Source: Burkholderiaceae bacterium
Lineage (GTDB): Bacteria > Pseudomonadota > Gammaproteobacteria > Burkholderiales > Burkholderiaceae_C
Direction of reading: 5' to 3'
Assembly: GCA_026125795.1 (NCBI GenBank)
Contig: JAHCKM010000003.1
Span: 620,001-684,000 of the forward strand
DNA: 64,000 nucleotides
Below are positions 17,256 to 25,436 of the stretch, piece after piece. The position numbers and the translations under genes are program-made. Numbering within the stretch: position 1 is the stretch's first letter; each line of letters opens with the position of its first letter. Under the pieces are notes generated by a model. The model made no database searches. It was given only the letters and a program-made list of their open reading frames with translations, and was not told the origin of the DNA.

Positions 17256-18250
17256 GATTGCAGCCATTGCGCCAGCGTGGCGCCGACTTGTGCGTCGAGC
17301 CCGAAGTCTAGCGGCGCCACCCACACGCGCGTAGCGCCCACGCGCTCGGGCCGGACTTTGACGGCGTCCTTCTCGGTGATGACGACATCGACCGCACTGG
17401 CAGGCCACGGCAGGGCGTCAAAGCTCGCGTGGTCCGGCAGCGCGACCGGTTCGATCGTCAGGCCCTGTTGCTGAAGCATCGAGAAGAAGCGCTGCGGCAT
17501 CGCGACGCCGGCGCAGGCGACCACACGGCGGCCGCGCAGCTGGGCCCAGGTGCCCGCGTCGGCGCGCTCGCCGTGCCACCATTCGGCCAACGGCACGGGG
17601 TCCGCCACGATGCGGGTCGCAAGATAGCCCGGCCACGGCGTGCTGGCGCGCTCGGCGTTGTACAGAACGATGCTGCGCTCCGGCGCACATGGCGGCATCG
17701 GCTGTCGCAGCGGTCCGGCCGGCAGCAACAACCCGTTGCCCACACCGCGTTCGTCGAACACGATCACCTGCGCGTCGCGCGCCATGGCGTGATGCTGCAA
17801 GCCGTCGTCGGCGATCAGCAGGTCCACCGTGGGATGCGCGGCACACAGCGCGCGCGCGGCGTCAATGCGGCGCCCGGCCACCGTGACCGGCGCACCGGTG
17901 CGCAAGAGGATCAGCAGCGGCTCGTCACCCACCTCGTCGGGCGTGCTCGTGCGTGCGACCGAACGCAGGCTGTCGTCGCGCCGGCCATAGCCGCGCGACA
18001 CCACGCCCGGCGTGTAGCCGCGCTGTCGCATCTGTTCCACCAGCGCGATCACGGTGGGCGTCTTGCCCGCACCGCCGGCGACGAAGTTGCCCACCACGAT
18101 CAGCGGCACCGGCGCGCGCTGGCGCGCGCGCAGGCCGCTGCTGTACAGCGATCGGTGCAGCGACGCGGCACCCCGATAGATCCACGACAGCGGCTGCAGC
18201 GCACGCGCCAGCAGATCAGGCTGCGGCCGTTGCCACGACGTGGCCAGCAC
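17240..18250 (-). CDS. lpxK: Tetraacyldisaccharide 4'-kinase
   Basis: Phosphorylates the lipid A disaccharide precursor at the inner membrane. 336 residues, with the Walker A segment GNFVAGGAGKTPTV (GGAGKT at 59-64), an N-terminal membrane-associated helix (LSWIYRGAASLHR) and ADDGLQHHAMARD, the family catalytic region. Gap to exbD is 14 bases, so it is likely co-transcribed with exbB-exbD. Confidence 0.95.
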   Translation of the reverse strand: MLATSWQRPQPDLLARALQPLSWIYRGAASLHRSLYSSGLRARQRAPVPLIVVGNFVAGGAGKTPTVIALVEQMRQRGYTPGVVSRGYGRRDDSLRSVARTSTPDEVGDEPLLILLRTGAPVTVAGRRIDAARALCAAHPTVDLLIADDGLQHHAMARDAQVIVFDERGVGNGLLLPAGPLRQPMPPCAPERSIVLYNAERASTPWPGYLATRIVADPVPLAEWWHGERADAGTWAQLRGRRVVACAGVAMPQRFFSMLQQQGLTIEPVALPDHASFDALPWPASAVDVVITEKDAVKVRPERVGATRVWVAPLDFGLDAQVGATLAQWLQSWTTA

Positions 18251-18264
18251 GGTGTGGCGGGCGC

Positions 18265-18693
18265 CTAGCGCGAGCCGCCTTCGCCCGGCACTTGCGCAGC
18301 GAACGTCAGGCGGCCCAGGCCGGCGCGCCGCGCGGCGTCCATCACGTTGATGACCGCCTGGTGGGCGGTGAGTGCGTCGGCCGACACGATGACCACCGGC
18401 TCGGCCTTGCCCGCGGCCGCGGCCTGCAACTCCAGCGTGAGGATGTCGACGCTGCGTCCCTCGACCGGCTTCTTGTCGATCAGGTAGCGGCCATCGGCCG
18501 ATACGTTGACGATGATCTCGGCCGGCCGCTCGCGGATGCGCTCGGCGTCGGCGGTCGGCAGCGTGATCTGAAGCTCGGAGTACTTGGAGTACGTGGTCGT
18601 GAGCATCAGGAAGATCAGCACCACCAGCAGCACGTCAATGAACGGGATCAGGTTGATCTCCGGCTCTTCGGCGCGACGGCGACGAAAACGCAT
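18265..18693 (-). CDS. exbD: Biopolymer transport protein ExbD
   Basis: 142-residue ExbD/TolR protein with a single N-terminal transmembrane helix (INLIPFIDVLLVVLIFLML) carrying the conserved proton-relay Asp, and a periplasmic domain. It works with ExbB to energise TonB-type transport. In Burkholderiales an exbB-exbD pair before lpxK is standard. Confidence 0.93.
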   Translation of the reverse strand: MRFRRRRAEEPEINLIPFIDVLLVVLIFLMLTTTYSKYSELQITLPTADAERIRERPAEIIVNVSADGRYLIDKKPVEGRSVDILTLELQAAAAGKAEPVVIVSADALTAHQAVINVMDAARRAGLGRLTFAAQVPGEGGSR

Positions 18694-18714
18694 GGGTGTG
18701 GGCCGGTCCTGAGA

Positions 18715-19344
18715 TCAGGCGCCGCGCACGGCAAAGCGCATCAGGTGCGGCACCATGCGTTCGGCGGCCTGCTCCATGGACAGCGCGTACTCGTCGATCA
18801 GGCGGCGGAAGTAGCGGTAGAACATCAGCGCAGGAATCGCGATGATCAGGCCGAAGGCGGTGTTGTACAGCGCGATCGAGATGCCGTGCGCCAGCATCGT
18901 GGGGTTGGAGCCGCCGGTGGGCGACTGCGAGCCAAAGATCTCGATCATGCCGACCACGGTGCCCAGCAGTCCAAGCAGCGGCGCGGCAGCGGCGATCGTG
19001 CCCAGCGTGTTCAGATAGCGCTCGAGCCGATGCACGGCCGCGCGGCCGGCGATCTCAAAGGCCTGGCGCAACGCGCCCTCCTGGATGCGCGGGTCGCCCA
19101 TCACGGCGCGCAATCCGGCAGCGAGCACCGCGCCGAGCTCGGAGTTGGCGGCGAGCTTGGTCACCACATCGGGTCCGGGCAGGCTCTGGCGCGTGACCGA
19201 CAGCACCTCGTCGAGCAGCTTGGGCGGCGCGATGCGCGGCGCGCGCAGGCTGACCAAGCGCTCGATCACCAGCGCGAGGGCCACCACTGAACAGAGCAAC
19301 AGCGGCCAGATCGGCCAGCCGGCGGCTTGTATGATCGAAAACAA
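18715..19344 (-). CDS. exbB: MotA/TolQ/ExbB proton channel protein
   Basis: 209 residues, three transmembrane segments (IWPLLLCSVVALALVIERL, TIAAAAPLLGLLGTVVGMI, IALYNTAFGLIIAIPALMF). The TVVGMI and TAFGL channel motifs are intact. It ends 21 bases before exbD. No tonB gene is in the window, so the partner is elsewhere. Confidence 0.93.
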   Translation of the reverse strand: MFSIIQAAGWPIWPLLLCSVVALALVIERLVSLRAPRIAPPKLLDEVLSVTRQSLPGPDVVTKLAANSELGAVLAAGLRAVMGDPRIQEGALRQAFEIAGRAAVHRLERYLNTLGTIAAAAPLLGLLGTVVGMIEIFGSQSPTGGSNPTMLAHGISIALYNTAFGLIIAIPALMFYRYFRRLIDEYALSMEQAAERMVPHLMRFAVRGA

Positions 19345-19597
19345 GAGAGAACTCGGCTGTGGAAGATGCAGCGCGTGCTGGGCGCGACGAGGCGCGATTA
19401 TGGCCGAGCTTGCAGCCGGTCTTGTTGCGTATCGTCACCTGCGCCGCGCGTGCGGTGACACAACGGCGCGACGGATTTCGCGAATGCATCGCCAACAATC
19501 CACCGCTTCTGTGGAAAAGCTTGTGGGCAAGCGGCGGCCGCGAGCGCCAGGGGCGCGTCATTGCGTGCTTCGCGCTGGATTGCCCGAGATTTGAGCA

Positions 19598-20956
19598 ATG
19601 AGCAGCATCGACCCCATGCCGGCCCTCCCGGAGCGCGACACCGACGACGTCGATCCGCGCGAGGGCCGTGCAGCACCCGCGCCGCGCGTGCTCGGCGTGG
19701 CCGAGTTGCTGCTCGCCGCCAGCGATGCGCTGCAGGTCCGGCTCGGTGCGGTGTCGGTGTGCGGCGAACTGTCGGGCTTCACACGTGCGGCGAGCGGCCA
19801 CTGCTACTTCACGCTGAAAGACGCCGACGGTGCCAATGCGGTGCTGCGTTGCGCGATGTTTCGGCGCGCCGCTGCGCTGCTCGACTTTGCGCCGCGTGAT
19901 GGCCAGCACGTGGAGGTGCGCGGCCGCGTCGTCATCTACGAGCCGCGCGGCGAGTTGCAGTGCGTGGTTGAGGCGCTGCTGCCGCGCGGAGCAGGCTCCA
20001 TGTACGAGCTGTTCCTGCGCCAGAAGGCGCGCCTGCAGGCGGCCGGGCTGTTCGACTCGGCGCGCAAGCGGCCGCTGCCGAAGTTTCCGCAAGCGATCGG
20101 CGTGGTCAGCTCCACCGCCGGCGCGGCGTTGCACGACGTGCTCACCACGCTGGCGCGCCGTGCGCCGCATGTACGTGTCATCGTGTATCCAAGCGCGGTG
20201 CAGGGCCCGGATGCGCCGGCGCAACTGGTGCGCGCGCTGCAGCAGGCGGCGCAGCGCAACGAGGTGGACACGCTCATCGTGTGCCGGGGCGGCGGTTCGA
20301 TCGAAGACCTGTGGTCATTCAACGACGAGACGGTGGTGCGTGCCATCGCGGGCAGCGTGCTGCCGGTGGTGTGCGGCGTCGGCCATGAGACCGACGTGAC
20401 GTTGGCCGATCTGGCCGCCGATCTGCGTGCACCCACGCCCACCGCGGCGGCCGAGCTGGCCGCGCCGCAACGCGACGAGTTGATGCAGGTGCTCGACGGG
20501 GCCGCGCGACGCGCCGCGCGCGCGTGGCAGCAGCGGCTCGACCGCGCCGCACAGCAGCTGGATTGGTTGTCGGCGCGGCTGACCCAGAAGGTGGGCACGT
20601 TGCAGCCGCAGCACCACCGGCTTGCACAACTCGCGCAACGCGCACGCTTCGCGTGGACGCAACGCTTGTCGGCCGCGGCGCAGGCGCTGGCGCACACCGG
20701 TGCGCGCTGGCAGCGTGCTTGCGACGGCGGCGCGCAGCACCGCAACGCGCGTCTCGAGGTGCTGGCCGATCGGCTCGCGCAACTCGACCCGCAGCGCGTG
20801 TTGTCGCGCGGCTATGCATTGATCGAGACCGACTCCGCGCGCGTGGTGGTGGCGCCGTCGCAGCTGCGCGTGGGGCAGCGACTGCGCGTGAGCCTGGCTC
20901 GCGGTGCCGCCGACGTCGTGCCGGGTTCGGTGCAGGAGCGCCTGCCCGAAGACTGA
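19598..20956 (+). CDS. xseA: Exodeoxyribonuclease VII large subunit
   Basis: 452 residues. An N-terminal OB-fold with VCGELSGFTRAASGHCYFTL is followed by the catalytic core (IGVVSSTAGAALHDVL, CRGGGSIEDLWSFNDE, GVGHETDVTLADLAAD) and a long basic coiled-coil with Arg/Gln repeats. Degrades single-stranded DNA with XseB. Divergent from exbB; the 253-base gap between them has no other visible feature. Confidence 0.95.
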   Translation: MSSIDPMPALPERDTDDVDPREGRAAPAPRVLGVAELLLAASDALQVRLGAVSVCGELSGFTRAASGHCYFTLKDADGANAVLRCAMFRRAAALLDFAPRDGQHVEVRGRVVIYEPRGELQCVVEALLPRGAGSMYELFLRQKARLQAAGLFDSARKRPLPKFPQAIGVVSSTAGAALHDVLTTLARRAPHVRVIVYPSAVQGPDAPAQLVRALQQAAQRNEVDTLIVCRGGGSIEDLWSFNDETVVRAIAGSVLPVVCGVGHETDVTLADLAADLRAPTPTAAAELAAPQRDELMQVLDGAARRAARAWQQRLDRAAQQLDWLSARLTQKVGTLQPQHHRLAQLAQRARFAWTQRLSAAAQALAHTGARWQRACDGGAQHRNARLEVLADRLAQLDPQRVLSRGYALIETDSARVVVAPSQLRVGQRLRVSLARGAADVVPGSVQERLPED

Positions 20957-21039
20957 GCCCGCGCGCAACGCAGTCCGTGCGGAACTGCCTTGCGCCAGGC
21001 GAAGGCCGGGCGCCATGCAGGGCACCCGGGTGACGAACG

Positions 21040-21618
21040 CTACAGGCCCGCGTTCTGCTGCGCCACCATGCAGAACAGCATCGGGATCGACAGCATCGTG
21101 TTGGCGCGCGAGGTCAGCATCGCCAGGCGCGCTGCCTTGGTCTTTTCTTCCGGTGTGACGGTCACGATGCCGAGCGCCTTCTTCTGGTTCGGCCAGATGA
21201 TGAACCACACGTTGAACGCCATGATCAGCCCGAGCCACATGCCGATGCCGATCGGCGTGAACGGGCGTTGCAATGCCAGAGCCTGCACGATGTAGCCGTT
21301 CATCCAGGCCAGCAGCAGGCCGGTGATCACCGTGGCCAGCGCCGCCCAGCGGAACCAGAACAGCGCGGTCGGTGCGATCACCTTGCCGATGGCGGGTTTC
21401 TGCTCGTCGGGGATCTTCGGCATCGACGGGATCTGCACGAAGTTGAAGTACCACAGCAGCCCGATCCACATCACGCCGCTCATCACGTGCAGCCAGCGCA
21501 TCACGAACGCGCCCCACGCGTGGTCGTACTTCGCGGTGCTCACCAGCAGGATCAGAATGATCAGCAGCACCACGCCGGCGGCCACCGTCCGTCCCAGCGA
21601 CTGGAAAATCGCGCCCAT
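21040..21618 (-). CDS. PuuD-like (urate hydroxylase N-terminal family) membrane protein
   Basis: 192 residues with about four transmembrane segments, e.g. VVLLIILILLVS, WLHVMSGVMWIGLLWYFNF and MWLGLIMAFNVWFIIWPNQ. These match the membrane domain of PuuD-type urate hydroxylases, but the C-terminal cytochrome c domain is missing, so urate oxidation is doubtful. No purine-catabolic gene is adjacent. Confidence 0.7.
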   Translation of the reverse strand: MGAIFQSLGRTVAAGVVLLIILILLVSTAKYDHAWGAFVMRWLHVMSGVMWIGLLWYFNFVQIPSMPKIPDEQKPAIGKVIAPTALFWFRWAALATVITGLLLAWMNGYIVQALALQRPFTPIGIGMWLGLIMAFNVWFIIWPNQKKALGIVTVTPEEKTKAARLAMLTSRANTMLSIPMLFCMVAQQNAGL

Positions 21619-21821
21619 CCTTGTTCTCCTCTACGCGAAGGACGGTGACTATAGCCAATCGCGGCGCGCCGCGGATGCGGTGAACCGAGCCGGTGTTGCG
21701 CACGCGCGAATGGCCACTCTGGCTTGTCCCTCGCTCGCCGATCCCGCATGCCCTCAAGGGGGATGGTTCGGCTCGGGACGGCCCGGCGCCGAACGCGCGG
21801 GCCCTTGCCGCCGCGGACGAG

Positions 21822-22283
21822 TCAGCGCGAGAACACCTCGCCGCTGATGCGCGTGCCGGGCTTGATGCCGCGCTTGGCGAACCAGCCCTGGTTCATCTCA
21901 AGCGCGTAGCGCACCGGCTTGGCCGAACAGTGCGAGTCGTCGCTCTGCGGCTTCATGTCCGCCAGGTTGACCACCGTGCCGTCGTCGGCCAGGAATGCGA
22001 TCGTTAGCGGGATCAGCGTGTTGCGCATCCAAAAACACTGCTGCGAGGGCTCGTCGAACACGAACAGCATGCCTTCATGGCTGGGCATCTCGCGCCGGTG
22101 CATCAGGCCGATCTGGCGCTGCATCGGCGTGATCGCGAGCTGGGCGCGGATGCTGTGCATGCCCACCTTCAGCGTGGTGGCGGCAAGGTTCTGGGGCTGG
22201 TCCTGCGGCCAGGCCCCGGCGGCGCCGATCGACGCGATCAGCGCCAGGAGCGCGCGGCGAACCCAGGAGGCGATGGAACTCAT
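21822..22283 (-). CDS. DUF192 family exported protein
   Basis: 153 residues with a signal peptide ending around AGAWPQ. The DUF192 core is present: HSIRAQLAITPMQRQIGLMHR, GMLFVFDEP, FWMRNTLIPLTIAFL and VRYALEMNQGWFAKRGI. Function unknown in the family. It lies divergent from icd, a common betaproteobacterial arrangement. Confidence 0.88.
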   Translation of the reverse strand: MSSIASWVRRALLALIASIGAAGAWPQDQPQNLAATTLKVGMHSIRAQLAITPMQRQIGLMHRREMPSHEGMLFVFDEPSQQCFWMRNTLIPLTIAFLADDGTVVNLADMKPQSDDSHCSAKPVRYALEMNQGWFAKRGIKPGTRISGEVFSR

Positions 22284-22460
22284 CGGGTCGTTCAGGTCTC
22301 GTTCAATGCGCGGTCATTATCCGGCCCGGGCAACGGCCCTGCACCCGATGTGCCGCCCCGCGCAGCGCGCCAGGGTCTCGACTCAGCCCTGGCATAAAAT
22401 CGCCGCTCCCATCGAACCTGTAAGCGCTGGCACCCAGGCAGCGCGCGGAGCCACACCCTC

Positions 22461-23717
22461 ATGTACCAGCACGTCAAGGTGCCCCAAGGCGGGCAGAAGA
22501 TCACCGTCAACAAGGATTACTCGTTGAACGTGCCTGATCACCCGATCATTCCCTACATCGAGGGCGACGGCACCGGCTACGACATCACACCGGTAATGAT
22601 CAAGGTGGTCGACGCGGCGGTGCGCAAGGCCTACGGCGGCAAGCGCGAGATCAAGTGGATGGAGATCTATGCCGGCGAGAAGTCCACCAAGGTCTACGGC
22701 CCCGACGTGTGGCTGCCCGAGGAGACGCTGAAGATCCTCAAGGAGTACGTGGTCTCGATCAAGGGTCCGCTCACCACGCCGGTGGGCGGAGGCATCCGCT
22801 CGCTCAACGTGGCGCTGCGCCAGGAACTCGACCTCTACGTGTGCCTGCGTCCGGTGCAGTACTTCAAGGGCGTGCCCTCGCCGCTGAAGGAGCCGCACAA
22901 GGTCAACATGGTGATCTTCCGGGAGAACTCCGAGGACATCTACGCCGGCATCGAGTGGGCGGCCGACAGCGACAAGGCCAAGAAGCTGATCAAGTTCCTG
23001 CAGGAGGAGATGGGCGTCAAGAAGATCCGCTTTCCCAACACCTCGGGCATCGGCATCAAGCCGGTGTCGAGCGAAGGCACCGAGCGCCTGGTGCGCAAGG
23101 CGATCCAGTACGCGATCGACAACGACAAGCCCAGCGTGACGATCGTGCACAAGGGCAACATCATGAAGTTCACCGAGGGCGCGTTCCGCGACTGGGCTTA
23201 TGCGCTGGCGCAGCGCGAGTTCGGCGCGCAGCCGATCGACGGCGGCCCGTGGTGCAAGTTCAAGAATCCGAGGACCGGCAAGGACATCGTCGTCAAAGAC
23301 ATGATCGCCGACGCCTTCCTCCAGCAGATCCTGCTGCGGCCGGCCGAGTACTCGGTGATCGCCACGCTGAACCTCAACGGCGACTACGTGTCCGACGCGC
23401 TGGCCGCCGAGGTGGGCGGCATCGGCATCGCGCCCGGCGCCAACATGTCCGACGACGTCGCCTGCTTCGAGGCCACGCACGGCACGGCGCCCAAGTATGC
23501 CGGCAAGGACTACGTCAACCCGGGCTCCGAGATCCTCTCGGCCGAGATGATGCTGCGCCACATGGGCTGGAAGGAAGCCGCTGATCTGATCATCAGCTCG
23601 ATGGAAAAGGCGATCGCCAGCAAGAAGGTCACCTACGACTTCGCGCGCCTGATGGAAGGCGCCACGCAGGTGTCGTGCTCGGGCTTCGGCCAGGTGATGA
23701 TCGACGCGATGAACTAG
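22461..23717 (+). CDS. icd: NADP-dependent isocitrate dehydrogenase
   Basis: 418 residues, E. coli-type. [15 protein letters not shown], the substrate loop [13 protein letters not shown] with the regulatory serine, [17 protein letters not shown] and the NADP-selecting [13 protein letters not shown] are all present. TCA cycle enzyme. The gene is intact; the integrase island starts shortly after its stop. Confidence 0.96.
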   Translation: MYQHVKVPQGGQKITVNKDYSLNVPDHPIIPYIEGDGTGYDITPVMIKVVDAAVRKAYGGKREIKWMEIYAGEKSTKVYGPDVWLPEETLKILKEYVVSIKGPLTTPVGGGIRSLNVALRQELDLYVCLRPVQYFKGVPSPLKEPHKVNMVIFRENSEDIYAGIEWAADSDKAKKLIKFLQEEMGVKKIRFPNTSGIGIKPVSSEGTERLVRKAIQYAIDNDKPSVTIVHKGNIMKFTEGAFRDWAYALAQREFGAQPIDGGPWCKFKNPRTGKDIVVKDMIADAFLQQILLRPAEYSVIATLNLNGDYVSDALAAEVGGIGIAPGANMSDDVACFEATHGTAPKYAGKDYVNPGSEILSAEMMLRHMGWKEAADLIISSMEKAIASKKVTYDFARLMEGATQVSCSGFGQVMIDAMN

Positions 23718-23761
23718 GATTTCAGGGCGTCCCAGGACGTCCAAACTGGTTTCAAAATGAG

Positions 23762-23796
23762 CCCCAGATCGTTGATTCGACTGGGGTTCTTTGTTT
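23762..23796 (+). terminator. Probable terminator after icd
   Basis: CCCCAG (23762-23767) pairs with CTGGGG (23781-23786) and is followed by TTCTTTGTTT. The stem is only six pairs with a 13-base loop, so it is a modest terminator. The sequence could also be part of the integration site, since icd ends 45 bases before it. Confidence 0.55.
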
Positions 23797-23835
23797 CAAC
23801 TCGTCCAAGGCCGTTTGTTGACTGCCGGCCCGAAC

Positions 23836-23866
23836 GGGGCCATAGTTTGGGGCCATTTGGGGCCAT
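23836..23866 (+). repeat. Triplicate GGGGCCAT repeats before the integrase
   Basis: GGGGCCAT occurs at 23836-23843, 23849-23856 and 23859-23866. The last two are part of a tandem 10-mer TTTGGGGCCA. They lie 21 bases before the integrase ATG and resemble arm-type binding sites or att-proximal repeats of tyrosine integrases. Confidence 0.5.
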
Positions 23867-23887
23867 GACTTCGGCCAAGTCACAGGA

Positions 23888-25111
23888 ATGCGGCACGTCA
23901 ACTACACCCTTCGCCCGCTCACGATCGACAGCGCCAAGCCGCGCGAAAAGGCCTATGCGCTGACCGACGGCGGCGGCCTGCTGCTCGAGGTCTTGCCGTC
24001 CGGGACCAAGACCTGGCGGTTCAAGTACCACCTGAACGGCAAGCGCGAGAAGGTGACGATCGGCGGCTATCCGGCGGTCACCATCAAGCAGGCGCGCGAT
24101 CGGCACGAAGAGCTGCGCGCGCTGCTCCAGCGCGGCGAGAGCCCGGCGAAGTCGAAGCAGGCCGCGGTGGTGGAACGAAAGCTCGCCGACGAGCGCCGCG
24201 TCACCTTCCGCGCCTTCGCGCAGCGGTGGATCGAGGAGACGCTGTTCTATCGCTCAGCCGGCTATGTCGCGCAGATCGTGCGCTGGCTCGACGCCTACGT
24301 GAACCCGGCCATCGGCGACGTGGCGCTGGGCGACGTGCAGCCTGGCGACGTGCTGGCGATCATCAAGGGCCGGGTGCACAACCCGGGCACGGCCGAGCGC
24401 ATCCGCGTGATCGTCCAGCAGGTCTACAACCACGCGATCCGCAACCTGCTGGTGACGACGAACCCGGCGCAGCCGCTGCGCGGCGCGATCGCCCGGCCGC
24501 CGGTGCAGCATCACAAGCACCTGAACGAAAAGCAGCTCGGCGCCTTCTGGCGCAAGCTCGATGACCAGGGCGCGCACATCACCACGATCGCGGCGACGCG
24601 GCTGTTGCTCTACACGATGACGCGCAAGAGCGAACTGCTGCGCTCGAAGTGGCACGAGTTCGACCTCGATGCGGCGCAGTGGGACATACCGAGCGAGCGC
24701 ATGAAGATGGGCAAGCCGCACCGCGTGTTCCTGTCGCGCCAGGCGGTCGAGCTGCTGCGCCAGGTGCAGGAGATGACCGGGCATGGTGAGTACGTCTTGC
24801 CTTCGATCTTTCGCGGCAGCGTGCCGATGGGCGACGTGACGCTGAATCACTTCTTCAAGCGCATCGACTTCGGCGTGTCGGACTTCAGCCCGCACGGGCT
24901 GCGGGGTACGGCTGCGACGCTGCTGCGCGAGCACGGATTCGGGCGCGATGTGGTCGAGCTGTTGCTCGCGCACAGCGAGAAGAACGCGACGGTGGCTGCA
25001 TACAGCCACGTCGAGCTGGCGGCGGAGCGGAAGAGAGCGTTGCAGTTCCTGGCGGATCGCGTCGACGCGCTGGCAGCGGGTGCGAACGTGATTCCGTTGC
25101 GTGCGGCTTAG
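23888..25111 (+). CDS. P4-type tyrosine recombinase/integrase
   Basis: 407 residues. N-terminal DUF4102-type arm-binding domain (AYALTDGGGLLLEVLPSG, residues about 22-90), central SAM-like domain, and C-terminal catalytic domain with Arg246 (TRKSEL), a lysine around 276, His336-x-x-Arg339 (HGLR), His362 and the nucleophile Tyr372 (AAYSH). It appears intact. Such integrases mobilise genomic islands. Placed just 3' of icd, it defines the left end of the island carrying the SIR2 protein. Confidence 0.92.
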   Translation: MRHVNYTLRPLTIDSAKPREKAYALTDGGGLLLEVLPSGTKTWRFKYHLNGKREKVTIGGYPAVTIKQARDRHEELRALLQRGESPAKSKQAAVVERKLADERRVTFRAFAQRWIEETLFYRSAGYVAQIVRWLDAYVNPAIGDVALGDVQPGDVLAIIKGRVHNPGTAERIRVIVQQVYNHAIRNLLVTTNPAQPLRGAIARPPVQHHKHLNEKQLGAFWRKLDDQGAHITTIAATRLLLYTMTRKSELLRSKWHEFDLDAAQWDIPSERMKMGKPHRVFLSRQAVELLRQVQEMTGHGEYVLPSIFRGSVPMGDVTLNHFFKRIDFGVSDFSPHGLRGTAATLLREHGFGRDVVELLLAHSEKNATVAAYSHVELAAERKRALQFLADRVDALAAGANVIPLRAA

Positions 25112-25436
25112 GGCGGTGCTGCGTGGAGGGACAGCAGGACTGGGTCAATCTCGGTCGCGTTGCCGGTGAACAGCACGGGCTGACGATCCACTGGGGCTGA
25201 ACTGAAGTCTTGCTCAACGACTCGGCGGGGTGGCCGCGAGTGGGCCGTCGCAGGTGAACGTCTCTACAAGACTGGTTGCGGACTCTCTGCCCGCGCGCGC
25301 GGATGACCGGTGTCGATGCAACCTGTCACTTGGGTCTGGTGCCGCTCGAAGGTAATGCCACGATCATTCGATCGTTCTCTCATGCCCTCTCCAAGGCGGG
25401 CATGTGGGACCCGTGTCGCTGATCTGCAGCTGCCCC
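25112..25436. other. Non-coding gap inside the island
   Basis: 325 bases between the convergent integrase and SIR2 genes. Short open frames here lack any recognisable protein pattern or ribosome site. No clear terminator or att repeat was found by eye. Confidence 0.5.

Noticed and set aside
23755-23800. tRNA-like 3' end as integrase target
   Set aside because: GATTCGA with flanking stems suggested a T-arm, but no acceptor stem, anticodon arm or CCA could be built; a weak terminator hairpin fits better.
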